Below are positions 38,663 to 48,208 of a stretch of DNA of 64,000 bases, piece by piece. This DNA comes from CAVSJR01 sp963728285 (GTDB lineage Bacteria > Actinomycetota > UBA4738 > HRBIN12): the NCBI GenBank assembly GCA_963728285.1, contig CAVSJR010000005.1, positions 558,001-622,000 of the forward strand, read 5' to 3'. Positions within the stretch are counted from its first letter, which is position 1, and each line of letters starts with the position of its first letter. Below the pieces are notes generated by a model. The model saw only the letters and a list, made by a program, of their open reading frames with translations. It was not told the origin of the DNA and ran no database searches. A program made the translations under genes and the position numbers.

Positions 38663-38668
38663 TACGCT
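38663..38668 (+). promoter_or_regulatory. -10 box (TACGCT) of the tRNA (CAT)
   Basis: TACGCT lies 15 bases before the mature 5' end of the tRNA, as expected for a short leader. Confidence 0.4.
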
Positions 38669-38683
38669 CGTAGTCGCCGTCCA

Positions 38684-38760
38684 GGGGCGGTAGCTCAGTT
38701 GGTCAGAGCAGCGGACTCATAATCCGTCGGTCGCAGGTTCGAGTCCTGCCCGCCCCACCA
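38684..38760 (+). tRNA. tRNA with anticodon CAT (Met elongator, or Ile2 if the C is modified)
   Basis: Acceptor GGGGCGG (38684-38690) pairs with CCGCCCC, then discriminator A and encoded CCA to 38760. The anticodon is CAT at 38718-38720 in the loop CTCATAA. The T-arm reads GCAGGTTCGAGTCCTGC. Sequence alone does not separate elongator Met from lysidine-modified Ile2. The integrase remnant directly downstream suggests that this gene served as an attachment site. Confidence 0.95.
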
Positions 38761-39129
38761 CGAAGTGCTCGGTAAAGGGCCTAGGCAGCACTCTGGGACG
38801 ATTCGATCGAAGGGCTTGTACCGCGCTTGTACCGCGGGAGGAGATCGAGAGCGTTCGCTAGCGCGTCTGAGGTCCTCATCGAACAAGTGGCCGTAGACAG
38901 TCAGAGTGAACGCCGCGGAGGCATGACCCAAGACCCACTGCACAGCCTTGGGAGACGCGCCCGACTGAATCATCCGAGCAGCCGCCGAGTGACGAAGAAC
39001 GTGGATTCCCACGGGTGGCAACTGGAGTTGCTCAGTCGGCTTCCAGATTCGGTTCGTGAAGTCACTCGGTGAATCCGAGCGAGTGCCCAGGAACTGGCGG
39101 GATCGACTCACCCCATTGTGTAGCAACAA
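38695..39129 (-). pseudogene. 3' remnant of a tyrosine integrase adjoining the tRNA
   Basis: Only the C-terminal catalytic part is present. IHVLRHSAAARMIQSGASPK carries the His-x-x-Arg box, AVQWVLGHASAAFTLTVYGH carries the second His and the nucleophilic Tyr. The first catalytic Arg and the whole N-terminal DNA-binding region are absent upstream. The frame continues through the tRNA gene (translating it as GGQDSNLRPTDYESAALTN-like text), so the genuine C-terminus probably ended nearer 38.78 kb or in the attachment site. This is a truncated, non-functional integrase next to its likely target. Confidence 0.8.
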
Positions 39130-39217
39130 ACCGTCACAGGGCGGATGCGCCGATGGGTCCCGCCCTCATAGAATGCAGCGACTTAAGGCGTGTATGGGCG
39201 GTGTCGAAGGAGGATAG

Positions 39218-39490
39218 ATGACAGAAAAGATCCGACCAAGTGAACCGTTTCTCGCACGCGCTCGTGAGTTGACGCACGCGGAGCTAGACCGCCGAGAGCA
39301 CCTTGGTCGGGCCGTCAGCCCAGAGTTGCGGGCTGCAGTGGACGCCAACGATTTCGAGTTTGAAATCGACGGCTCCCGTTACGAGTCTGAGCGAGAGGAC
39401 CGCTACAAGATTTCTGTGTCGGGAGAGCGGATCCTGACGCTCAGACGGTCAGAGTTCAGTGGTGCTGACATCTGGATAGAGGACAACTAG
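39218..39490 (+). CDS. Small protein of unknown function in the integrase-remnant region
   Basis: The 90-residue frame has a strong GAAGGAGGA site before ATG 39218. It is acidic and polar (FLARARELTHAELDRREHLG then DFEFEIDGSRYESEREDRYK) and contains no span or known motif. Base composition here looks less GC-rich than in the flanking genes. It may be cargo left by the element whose integrase is decayed. Confidence 0.6.
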   Translation: MTEKIRPSEPFLARARELTHAELDRREHLGRAVSPELRAAVDANDFEFEIDGSRYESEREDRYKISVSGERILTLRRSEFSGADIWIEDN

Positions 39491-39598
39491 GGAGTCTTCG
39501 GCGGGTGTCAGGACTGGTCGTCGTCGAAGTTCAGTTTTGCTCCAGTTCGTCCAGCTCACCTGTTCGGCACAGCGGTCGCTCCTTGAATCGGACCTTCC

Positions 39599-39841
39599 TC
39601 ATGAGGATCCCCCAGCAGTCAGTCTTGGGTGGCTCGGCGTGGCGAGCGCGTCCGCGACCTCGGTGAGCCGTGCCTTGTAGCTCTCCGCCACCGCTTGGAG
39701 TTCCTCCACCCGGTCCGAAAGATGGTGAACGCGATCACGCAATCGGTTGAGGCCGTCTCGCTCGTCGGCCCCTGATGGAATCATGTAGGCGCTCGCGACG
39801 AGAACGACTACGAGCGCGAAGACTGCGAGGAGCTTTCCCAT
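39599..39841 (-). CDS. Small exported or anchored coiled-coil protein
   Basis: GAGGAGATCTG precedes ATG 39841. The 80-residue product has a hydrophobic N-terminus (LLAVFALVVVLVASAYMI) that could be a signal peptide or anchor, then a heptad-rich helix (LNRLRDRVHHLSDRVEELQA). No family is recognised. Confidence 0.55.
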   Translation of the reverse strand: MGKLLAVFALVVVLVASAYMIPSGADERDGLNRLRDRVHHLSDRVEELQAVAESYKARLTEVADALATPSHPRLTAGGSS

Positions 39842-40011
39842 CAGATCTCCTCTCCGTGGGAGACCATCCTGCGCCGGTCGGCGCCCGGTCCGAAACCGTC
39901 TGTTCGGCGTAGAGAACGTGCCACAGACATAGCATCTCGCTGACGGGTGGCCTCGCTGCCACGACGTTCCGACTAGGCTTGGCCGACACTAGCGAAAGCG
40001 GGGCGTCGGTC

Positions 40012-41040
40012 ATGAAGGCGTTCATCTGGGAGAAGTACGGGCCGCCGGAGACGCTTCGGATGGCGGAGGTCGAGAAGCCTGCGCCGGACGCCGATGAAGT
40101 CCTGGTGAAGGTGCTGGCAGTATCCGTCAATCCGGCGGACTGGCATTCCATGCGCGGCAAGCCCCTTTTTTCGCGCGCCACCCTGGGCTTGCTGCGGCCG
40201 AAACATCAAGATCCTCGGCGTCGACATTGCCGGGCAGGTGGAGGCGGTCGGCAGCGGCGTGACCCAGTTCAAGCCCGGCGACGAGGTCTATGCCAATCTC
40301 TTGGACCACGGTTACGGCGGCTTTGCAGAATACGTCTCGGTGCCGGTTGACGTCATGTCGTTGAAGCCGGCGAACCTGTCGTTCGAGGAAGCGGCTGCAG
40401 TTCCGATGGCGGCGGTAACCGCACTCCAGGGCCTTCGCCACCACGGAGAGATCCAGCCCGAGCAGAAGGTCCTGATCAATGGCGCTTCCGGCGGCGTCGG
40501 CACGTTTGCGGTCCAGATCGCCAAGTCATACGGGCCCGAGGTGACCGGCGTGACCAGCACCCGGAACATCGACCTCGTCCGTTCGCTCGGCGCCGATCAC
40601 GTCGTCGACTACACGACGACCGACTTCGTCCGTAGCGGGCGGCGCTACGACCTCATCCTCGACACGGTCGGGAACCGATCGGTGCCCGATCTCAGACGTG
40701 CGCTTGCCGAGGGCGGCAAGGCCGCCGTCACCGGGTTCACCAGCGTGGCGGAAGCTGATGGGCGTTCTCGCTGCGCGGCGGCAAGGATATCGCCATGGTG
40801 TCGGCGCACGTAACCACCAAGGATCTGGAGCTCCTTTCGGAGCTGATCGAGGCCGGCAAGGTGCGCCCGCAGATCGACCGGCGCTATCCGTTCGCCGAGA
40901 TCCCCGCAGCGATCGCCTACCTGGAACAAGGCCACGCCAGGGGGAAGGTGGTCGCGGAGCGTGGCGTGAGGCGACTCCGCCTTGCCTTGGCCCATCGCGG
41001 GCGAATGGAAGCGATGGCCGCCGTCGGTTGCCGAGACTAG
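40012..41040 (+). CDS. Zinc-type alcohol dehydrogenase / quinone oxidoreductase (MDR family), split by three +1 shifts
   Basis: The ATG at 40012 starts MKAFIWEKYGPPETLRMAEV. The catalytic N-terminal fold is followed by the NAD(P) motif VLINGASGGVGTFAVQIAKS, ARGADHV-like SLGADHVVDYTT, and the end DRRYPFAEIPAAIAYLEQGH. Shifts are near 40204-40207 and at two places at 40750-40751 and 40760-40762. Dropping one base at each gives HKILGVDIAGQVEAVG and TSVAKLMAFSLRGGKDIAMV. The corrected length is about 341 residues, with a tail after ARGKVV that looks unrelated. There is no visible zinc-ligand Cys set, so it is more like the quinone oxidoreductase subgroup. Confidence 0.88.
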
Positions 41041-42054
41041 GTCGCGAGCTCGGTCGGCTGGATCGCCAGCCGGACGGGCTGGTCCCCACGGTAGAGGAAG
41101 ACGTTCAGGTCGCGGCCGATGGCCGACGCGTCGGTGAGACGCTGGAGATCCTCCATCCCCGAGATGGCAAGGTCGTCGACGGTGAGGACCAGATCGCCCG
41201 GTCGGAGTCCCGCGCGGGCAGCCGGGACTTCCGGAGACCACTTCCACGATCTCGATCCCGCTCGTGTGGCCGGTCTCCCGCGTGATCCTCGGTGTGGCGG
41301 GACGCGGACCGCCGACGATGCCGAGGTAGGCGCGCCGAACGCGGCCCTCGCGCATGAGGGACGCGATGATCGTTCGCGTGGCGGAGTTGATCGGGACGGC
41401 GAGGCCGACTCCCTGGCCCATGCCCACGCCGACCAGCGCGGTGTTGATGCCGACGACCCTGGCGGAGCTGTCCGCGAGCGCGCCGCCCGAGTTGCCCGGA
41501 TGAAGCGCGGCGTCGGTCTGGATGACGTTCTCGACGATCCGCGATGCCGCTCCCGATCGGGTGGGCAGCGATCTCCCCAGCGCGCTCACCACCCCGGCGG
41601 TCACCGAACCCTCGAATCCGAGCGGGCTGCCGATCGCGACGACGAGCTGACCGACCCGGAGCGACGAGGCGTCGCCGAGCGTCGCGGGCACCAGATCCGA
41701 CGCACGCGCGCGCACGACCGCGAGGTCCGACAGGGGATCGGATCCGACGACCTCGAACGCGAACCGGCGACCGTCGGGGAACACCGCGCTGCCGCTGCGA
41801 AGGCCGGCGACCACGTGAGCGGACGTAACGATGTAGCCGTCCGGGGCGATCGCCACCCCGCTGCCGCCTCCATCCACCGTGCCCCGGGCCGTCCGGCGCC
41901 ACACCTGGAGGCTGGCAACCGACGGCGTCAGCAGGTCGACGACCTGCGTGACGACGGTGGAGTAGGCGTCGAGCGCCTCCGCTTCCGCGGGGACACGCAG
42001 GACCGCCCGCTGTTCATCGTTTCCGTTCGACTCGAGCAAGTAAGGGCGTGACAC
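41037..42054 (-). CDS. HtrA-like serine protease with C-terminal PDZ, split by a +1 frameshift
   Basis: The trypsin-like domain has the triad His in IVTSAHVVAG, Asp in DPLSDLAVVRA and Ser in HPGNSGGALADS. The PDZ domain begins at YLGIVGGPRPA and after VVSGSP moves one base out of frame. Removing one C at 41222-41223 restores AARAGLRPGDLVLTVDDLAI and an end at QPTELAT. I take a GTG at 42054 (338 residues); GTG 42060 and ATG 42126 are possible. No signal peptide or anchor is evident, so it may act in the cytoplasm, unlike most HtrA proteins. The stop overlaps the convergent dehydrogenase gene. Confidence 0.87.
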
Positions 42055-42162
42055 GTTCACTCCGATTCCGGCCGGGGCCGACCGCTGCCTCCGGGAACGC
42101 CCCCATGGCGGTCGCGTATTCCCCATACGAGGTGGCCGGCTAGGAGTCGCCGCCGGTGAGGG

Positions 42163-43329
42163 TCACGCAGTTCCTGTACGAAGCGGCGGGAAGTCGGCCG
42201 GAAGGCCCTCCGCCTCGACCTGGAAGAGAGGTTGGGGTTCGGGAAGCCCTGCCAGATCGTGTCGGCCGAGGCTCCGGAGGCCCACGTCGGCCGGCACCTC
42301 GCCCTCGATGCCGGTTACGGTCTCGCCGGACACGACGATCTGACCGCCGTGGCCAGCCGAGCAGACGCGGGCGGCCGTGTGGACGGACAACCCGATGTAG
42401 CCGGTTTCGGTCAGGGTCGGCCGGCCGCTGTGGATGCCGGCACGGACGCGGCACTCGAGGTCGTCCGGCCAACGCCGGTCCGCCAGCGTCCGTTGCATGC
42501 TCATGGCCGCCTCGATCGCAGAGAGTGGGCGCTCGAACACCGCGAAGAACTCGTCCGCCCTGGCATCGACCTCTCGGCCCCCGGTTTGAAGCACCGCGTG
42601 GCGGATCACCGAGCGGACGTAGTTCAGCACCTCCGCGTAGCCGTCGCCGAGCTGCCTCAGCAGGGCCGTGGAGCGCTCGATGTCGGTCAGCAGGAACGTG
42701 ACGAAGCCGGTGGGAAGCGTCTCGACATCGGCCGACCGGGCCTCGACCTCGCCCTCGAGGCGCTCCTTGTCGATGACGAATCGGACGGCGGCCAAGACCG
42801 TCTCGGCGAGATCCGGATCGTCGAGCGCGGCCGGATCGTGGACAACGGCCGTCATCGGCCTGCCCCCACGCTCGAGGTAGGTCACCGCCCGTTGCTCGCC
42901 TTCGCCGGGGAGCGGGGCCGGCTTGCCCGCACCGTCCAAATAGGACCCGGCCCCGTCTGACCAGTGCAATACGGCGAGTTCGGGATCCCGCAGGGCGCTT
43001 CGCAGCTGCTGCTCGAGCTCGCCCGGGGCGCCCATTCGACCCAACTCGATCACCAGGCGACCGGCCGCCGCGTGTCGCGCCTCGGTTCGCAGCTGGCCGG
43101 TGATGAATCCGACGGGCACGATGCCGTACTTCTTCGCGGCGTTCAGCAGCCGTTTGCGGGCGCGCTCCCTGGCCCCATCATCCTCGAAGGAGACCCGTTC
43201 GAAGCGTGCGAGCGCGTTGCGGACGTGCGGCTCATCGTGGATCGGCAGCCGCCGCCGGCCGGAGGAGTCGATGTAGGCGAAGGCGCTGTCCGGGAGGCGT
43301 GCCCGGTCCTTGGCGCTGAGCTTGGCCAT
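42163..43329 (-). CDS. Fusion of a DUF6582-like region, a sensor-like middle region and a class III nucleotidyl cyclase domain
   Basis: The 388-residue protein starts at ATG 43329. Residues 1-75 (MAKLSAKDRARLPDSAFAYI ... RLPIHDEPHVRNAL) look like the DUF6582 region seen in phage and actinobacterial proteins. Residues about 85-210 resemble the small sensor region of actinobacterial histidine kinases (LRSALRDPELAVLHWSDGAG, TAVVHDPAALDDPDLAETVL). The C-terminus is a class III cyclase domain: FVTFLLTDIERSTALLRQLG, GREVDARADEFFAVFERP, and YIGLSVHTAARVCSAGHGG. The second metal Asp is kept (ARAD), and the transition-state Asn is replaced by His as in many actinobacterial members. cAMP synthesis is plausible but not assured. 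Confidence 0.8.
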   Translation of the reverse strand: MAKLSAKDRARLPDSAFAYIDSSGRRRLPIHDEPHVRNALARFERVSFEDDGARERARKRLLNAAKKYGIVPVGFITGQLRTEARHAAAGRLVIELGRMGAPGELEQQLRSALRDPELAVLHWSDGAGSYLDGAGKPAPLPGEGEQRAVTYLERGGRPMTAVVHDPAALDDPDLAETVLAAVRFVIDKERLEGEVEARSADVETLPTGFVTFLLTDIERSTALLRQLGDGYAEVLNYVRSVIRHAVLQTGGREVDARADEFFAVFERPLSAIEAAMSMQRTLADRRWPDDLECRVRAGIHSGRPTLTETGYIGLSVHTAARVCSAGHGGQIVVSGETVTGIEGEVPADVGLRSLGRHDLAGLPEPQPLFQVEAEGLPADFPPLRTGTA

Positions 43330-43413
43330 GCCTAGACAATAGCGGGGTCAAACGACAGGGTGCCGGTCGAGGCGGTCGGGAGGATGTCGTGTCGAGCCGC
43401 CCCCCCGGGCCAC

Positions 43414-43419
43414 TAGAGT
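43414..43419 (+). promoter_or_regulatory. -10 box (TAGAGT) of the methyltransferase gene, leaderless
   Basis: TAGAGT ends seven bases before the GTG at 43427. The region 43330-43426 also serves the divergent cyclase gene. Confidence 0.5.
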
Positions 43420-43426
43420 CGGCCCC

Positions 43427-44128
43427 GTGTCCGAACGTGAGGACGTCGCGGCCGCGTGGGATCGTGAGTACGCGGCGGGCCGATACGCGGGTGATCCAGC
43501 GGTGCCCTTCGTCCGCGACATCATCGCGTCGGCGACGCGTGCCGAGGTGCTCGACCGCCCCGGGGTCGACATCGGCTGTGGGAACGGTCGAAACTACGTT
43601 GCCCTCGTCGACGGCGGGCTCGACCTCATCGGCCTCGACGTGTCCGAGGCGGCCGTTCGCCAGCTGGCGGCCCGCGTTCCCGATCGCGCGTCGCGTCTCA
43701 TCCACGGCGACATCACCACGCTCCCGTCCGGAACGACGTACGGAACCGTCGTCGGCCTGCAGGTCTTCCAGCACGGCGACCGAGCGACATGCCATGCGCA
43801 CGTGGTGGCCGCGCAGGAGCTGCTCGCGCCGGGTGGCGTGATGGCCGTGCGGGTGAACGCCCTCGGAACCGACATCGAGTTCGATCACGAGGTCGTCGAG
43901 GAGGAGAAGGAGGGGAGCGGGCTCACCGTGCGGTACCTGGAGGGTCCCAAGCGCGGACTCCTCGTGCACTTCTTCGACCGCTCCGAGTTGGAGGGATTGT
44001 TCACCGATCGGTTCGACACCGACTTGCCCATGCGACGTGATCGAACCCGGCGTCCCCGACCGGGCGCGGGCCAGTGGTCGCAGTGGGAGGCGATCTGGGT
44101 GCGCCGCCGCGATGTGGCCGGCACGTAA
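43427..44128 (+). CDS. Class I SAM-dependent methyltransferase
   Basis: The 233-residue protein begins VSEREDVAAAWDREYAAGRY. The SAM-binding motif I is VDIGCGNGRNYVALVDGGL, motif post-I is LIGLDVSEAAVRQLA, and LIHGDITTLP and VVGLQVFQHGD follow. LLAPGGVMAVRVNALG ends the Rossmann core. The substrate is unknown; tellurite-resistance-type and thiopurine-type enzymes share this form. The start is fixed by the -10 box. Confidence 0.87.
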   Translation: MSEREDVAAAWDREYAAGRYAGDPAVPFVRDIIASATRAEVLDRPGVDIGCGNGRNYVALVDGGLDLIGLDVSEAAVRQLAARVPDRASRLIHGDITTLPSGTTYGTVVGLQVFQHGDRATCHAHVVAAQELLAPGGVMAVRVNALGTDIEFDHEVVEEEKEGSGLTVRYLEGPKRGLLVHFFDRSELEGLFTDRFDTDLPMRRDRTRRPRPGAGQWSQWEAIWVRRRDVAGT

Positions 44129-44218
44129 CGCGGCTCGTCGGGATCCCGGTTCCTCGCGCGAGCCGTGCCTATAACGCATTGCCTTGCGGCGCATATTGCT
44201 TTGCGCTTCCGGGGTCCC

Positions 44219-44224
44219 TACGAT
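44219..44224 (+). promoter_or_regulatory. -10 box (TACGAT) of the 90-residue gene, leaderless
   Basis: TACGAT ends six bases before the ATG at 44231, so that ATG is the likely start and the message probably has no leader. Confidence 0.5.
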
Positions 44225-44230
44225 CTCGAG

Positions 44231-44503
44231 ATGCCTGCCGTCCCATGGGAGATATCGAGCAACGGAAAGACGCTGCACGTTGCCATTCACGAGGACGCAT
44301 CGACGATCGAGTTCGAGGCGCTCCTGGATCGAATCCTCGCCGAGGTGAAGGGCGGCGCGCGGCACATTGTGCTCGTCGGACCCGGCGTGGAGAAACCGTC
44401 CCATGCCGCGGATGCCTTCGTTCGGGTGCTGCTCGGCCATCGCAGGGACCTCGATATCTCCGTGACCCTGCCACACCCTCGATCCGTCGACGGGACCGGG
44501 TGA
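44231..44503 (+). CDS. Small soluble protein of unknown function (STAS-like pattern possible)
   Basis: From ATG 44231 the 90-residue product reads MPAVPWEISSNGKTLHVAIH with the strand-helix-strand pattern EFEALLDRILAEVKGGARHI then VLVGPGVEKPSHAADAFVRV. This weakly recalls STAS or anti-anti-sigma proteins, but the phosphorylated Ser is not obvious. I do not assign a role. Confidence 0.5.
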   Translation: MPAVPWEISSNGKTLHVAIHEDASTIEFEALLDRILAEVKGGARHIVLVGPGVEKPSHAADAFVRVLLGHRRDLDISVTLPHPRSVDGTG

Positions 44504-44565
44504 GCCCGCCCGCCGAGATGATGTCGCGCCTTGAACCCGCCGACCGCGGCGGAGAAGGATAGGAC

Positions 44566-44793
44566 ATGGACTCCCCGCCGCCGCTTCCGCCGCCTCCGCC
44601 TCAATCCGGCGACGGGGAGCGCACGCGGCGGCTGCTGATCGGCTTCGCCGTATGGGGAGCCGTCGTGATGATCGTTACCGTCGTCCTCTTCGTCGCGTTG
44701 TTCGTGTATGCGTTCGACCGCAGGGGCAACACCATCACCGTCCGAACGCCGAACCCGACGACCTCCATCGTTCGCCTTCACCTTCCCCCGTAG
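44566..44793 (+). CDS. Small proline-rich single-span membrane protein
   Basis: The ATG at 44566 follows GAAGGATAGGAC. A proline-rich cytoplasmic head (MDSPPPLPPPPPQSGDGERT) precedes one span (LIGFAVWGAVVMIVTVVLFV) and a short tail. The 75-residue protein is not recognised beyond that; proline-rich heads may bind SH3-like or other partners. Confidence 0.5.
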   Translation: MDSPPPLPPPPPQSGDGERTRRLLIGFAVWGAVVMIVTVVLFVALFVYAFDRRGNTITVRTPNPTTSIVRLHLPP

Positions 44794-44823
44794 GGAGCCG
44801 ATGTTCGGGCGCGAGCCCGGTGG

Positions 44824-45849
44824 TCAGGAGGTGCGCGCGGCGGCCACGACAGTTCCGAGGCATCGGGTGGCCCCCCGGCCGCCGATCGCGGCGTGCCACG
44901 CGAGCAGGAACGGGGCGAGGAACTCGGCGAATGCCCCTTCGTGGCCCGGACTCAGATGCACGCCGTCGGCCGACAGGTCGGCTCCGGGCGCCGCGGCGTT
45001 CCAGTTCGCGATCGCCGCGTTCGGAACGGAGCCCGTCGCGAGCCGGATCTCCCGGTTCACGGCTGGGGCCGCAGCGGCGGGCGAATGGACGTTCACCCAC
45101 ACCACCAGAGGGAGGGCCGCGAACGATGCGAGGATGCCGTCGGCGTGCGTTCGAAGGGCGACCGGATCGGCGTCGTTGGTCCCGAGCTCCACCACGGCGA
45201 CATCCGGCGGCACGAGGGCGTTCTGCGCCGCGATCGCGACACCCGCGGCCGAGGGCCGTCCCACCACCGCGTCGATCCTCGTGTTCCACTCCTCGAGCGC
45301 CGACGAGACGAAGGGCTCGGAGCCGGCCAGGATCGAATCGCCCATCAGCAGCGCCTCGGGCGGGGACGACACCGCTCCGGGACCGGGGAGGGGGAGCCAG
45401 CGTGCGACGCCGCCTCCATCGGCGACGTAGAGCCAGTCCGACGCATCGGCGGGCATCGAGACTCGAATGTCCTCCGCCTCGCCCACCACGCCGGCTTCCT
45501 GAGGCGGCGACGCGACCGGCACGGCGAAACGGCCTCCGAGGAACAGCTTGGGGGAGCCCGTTCGCGACCCGACGAGGACGACGGGGTCGAGCCTGTCGCC
45601 GCACCGGACGTGGAGCAGGCGCCCGGCCGGCACGCAGCGGCCCTCGGTGGATCGAAACGTCGTGATCGTCACGCGGGCGTCGAGCACGGCCGGGCGGGCG
45701 CACCCCGGGCCGTTGACCACCGGCACGGGCGAGGGAGCCGGACCCTCCGCTCCGGTCGCCGGCGCGCACGCGCCCGACAGCGCCAGCAACGCCGCGATGG
45801 CTGCGGCGACCGGCGCGATCCGTCCGCGAGATCGGAGAGTTCTCAGCAT
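44824..45849 (-). CDS. SGNH/GDSL hydrolase lipoprotein
   Basis: From ATG 45849 the 341-residue protein has a lipoprotein signal (IAPVAAAIAALLALSGAC, with Cys in LSGAC). The SGNH blocks are LLMGDSILAGSEPFVSSALE (Ser), AGVAIAAQNALVPP (possible Gly block), VVELGTNDADP (Asn) and DGVHLSPGHEGAFAEFL (Asp-x-x-His). It would be an exported esterase or acetyltransferase-type hydrolase on cell wall polymers. It is convergent with the small membrane gene, leaving 30 bases. Confidence 0.85.
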   Translation of the reverse strand: MLRTLRSRGRIAPVAAAIAALLALSGACAPATGAEGPAPSPVPVVNGPGCARPAVLDARVTITTFRSTEGRCVPAGRLLHVRCGDRLDPVVLVGSRTGSPKLFLGGRFAVPVASPPQEAGVVGEAEDIRVSMPADASDWLYVADGGGVARWLPLPGPGAVSSPPEALLMGDSILAGSEPFVSSALEEWNTRIDAVVGRPSAAGVAIAAQNALVPPDVAVVELGTNDADPVALRTHADGILASFAALPLVVWVNVHSPAAAAPAVNREIRLATGSVPNAAIANWNAAAPGADLSADGVHLSPGHEGAFAEFLAPFLLAWHAAIGGRGATRCLGTVVAAARTS

Positions 45850-45913
45850 GGTTGACCTTGGTGCCCAGCGTATGCTGGCCCGCGCCGGGCCTCCGGTCAA
45901 TGAGAGCGCGGCC

Positions 45914-47305
<1,392 letters not shown>

Positions 47306-47412
47306 GGTGCCCCAGCCTCCAACGTGAAGGTGCCGCTCCAGTCTCTCAAGCCGGTGCGCCGGGCGATGCCCGAACGCGGTCCGGGGCCCTCACCCTGCGT
47401 CATACTCCTTTG

Positions 47413-48195
47413 GTGCGCTACACGGCTCGCCACCGCCGCTCGGGCACGCCGGGACCGCCGCTCGTCCCCATCGTGGCCGGGCTCGTGGTGCTTCCGGTGG
47501 CCGTCGCGCTCGCCGTCTCGAGTGGCATCGGCCGCTCCGTCGGCGAGGGCCGCGTCGGTGCTGACCGGCCTCCCGCCCGATCGGGCGCCGAGATCCCAGG
47601 CCTCGTGCCGCTCCCTCCCGCGACCTCCGAGGCGCCGGACCCGCGTCTGGTCGCGTTCGCGAGCTGGCGAAGCGTGGAGCTCCACCTCCTGTCGGCCGAC
47701 GTCCGCTGCGTCTGCTATCACGAGGCCTCCTATCGCGACGCGATGGCGCTGCAGCCGATGGGCCGGATGCGACGCAACTACAACATCACGAAGTTCCCGC
47801 CGGACGAGCCTCGCACGGAGGGTCCCGACTACGTGATCATGTCGAGCCGCGGCCGCGGAACGCCGGCCACGTCCGCCGTGGATCTCGTCATGCCGAGGCG
47901 GACGCAGGTGCTGGCTCCCGTGACGGGCGTGGTCGCGAGGGTCCGCCGCTATCGCCTGTATGGGAGCCACCTCGACATCGCCGTCGAGATCCGGCCGGAT
48001 TCCGACCACGGCGTGCGCGTCTCCATGATTCATCTGGACGACTCGCAGGTCCGGGAGGGCGATCGCGTCGAGCAGGGCCTGTCGCCGATCGGCATCCCTC
48101 GAGCCTTCCCGTTCGGGGACCAGACCGACCTCTACATCCCCGGAGGCCACCCGCACGTGCACGTCGAGATCATCGACCTCACGCGGAGGAAGTAG
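47413..48195 (+). CDS. M23-like (LytM) membrane-anchored protein
   Basis: The GTG at 47413 lies just after a CATACT box; TTG 47410 is adjacent. Residues 20-45 form an anchor (LVPIVAGLVVLPVAVALAVS). The C-terminal part has the M23 shape: SAVDLVMPRRTQVLAPVTGV (first Asp/His region shows Asp only), VARVRRYRLYGSHLDIAVEI, VSMIHLDDSQVREGDRVEQG, and the end GHPHVHVEIIDL with the His-x-His. The first zinc-binding His-xxx-Asp is not evident, so this may be a degenerate, non-peptidase member acting at the cell wall. Confidence 0.7.
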   Translation: MRYTARHRRSGTPGPPLVPIVAGLVVLPVAVALAVSSGIGRSVGEGRVGADRPPARSGAEIPGLVPLPPATSEAPDPRLVAFASWRSVELHLLSADVRCVCYHEASYRDAMALQPMGRMRRNYNITKFPPDEPRTEGPDYVIMSSRGRGTPATSAVDLVMPRRTQVLAPVTGVVARVRRYRLYGSHLDIAVEIRPDSDHGVRVSMIHLDDSQVREGDRVEQGLSPIGIPRAFPFGDQTDLYIPGGHPHVHVEIIDLTRRK

Positions 48196-48208
48196 CGGCG
48201 TTCGAACG

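Noticed and set aside
38695..38760. Protein-like text GGQDSNLRPTDYESAALTN inside the integrase frame
   Set aside because: This is the well-known spurious translation of a tRNA gene, not a conserved peptide.
40160..40170. T-run CCCCTTTTTTCG as a terminator
   Set aside because: It lies inside the dehydrogenase coding region and has no stable stem before it.
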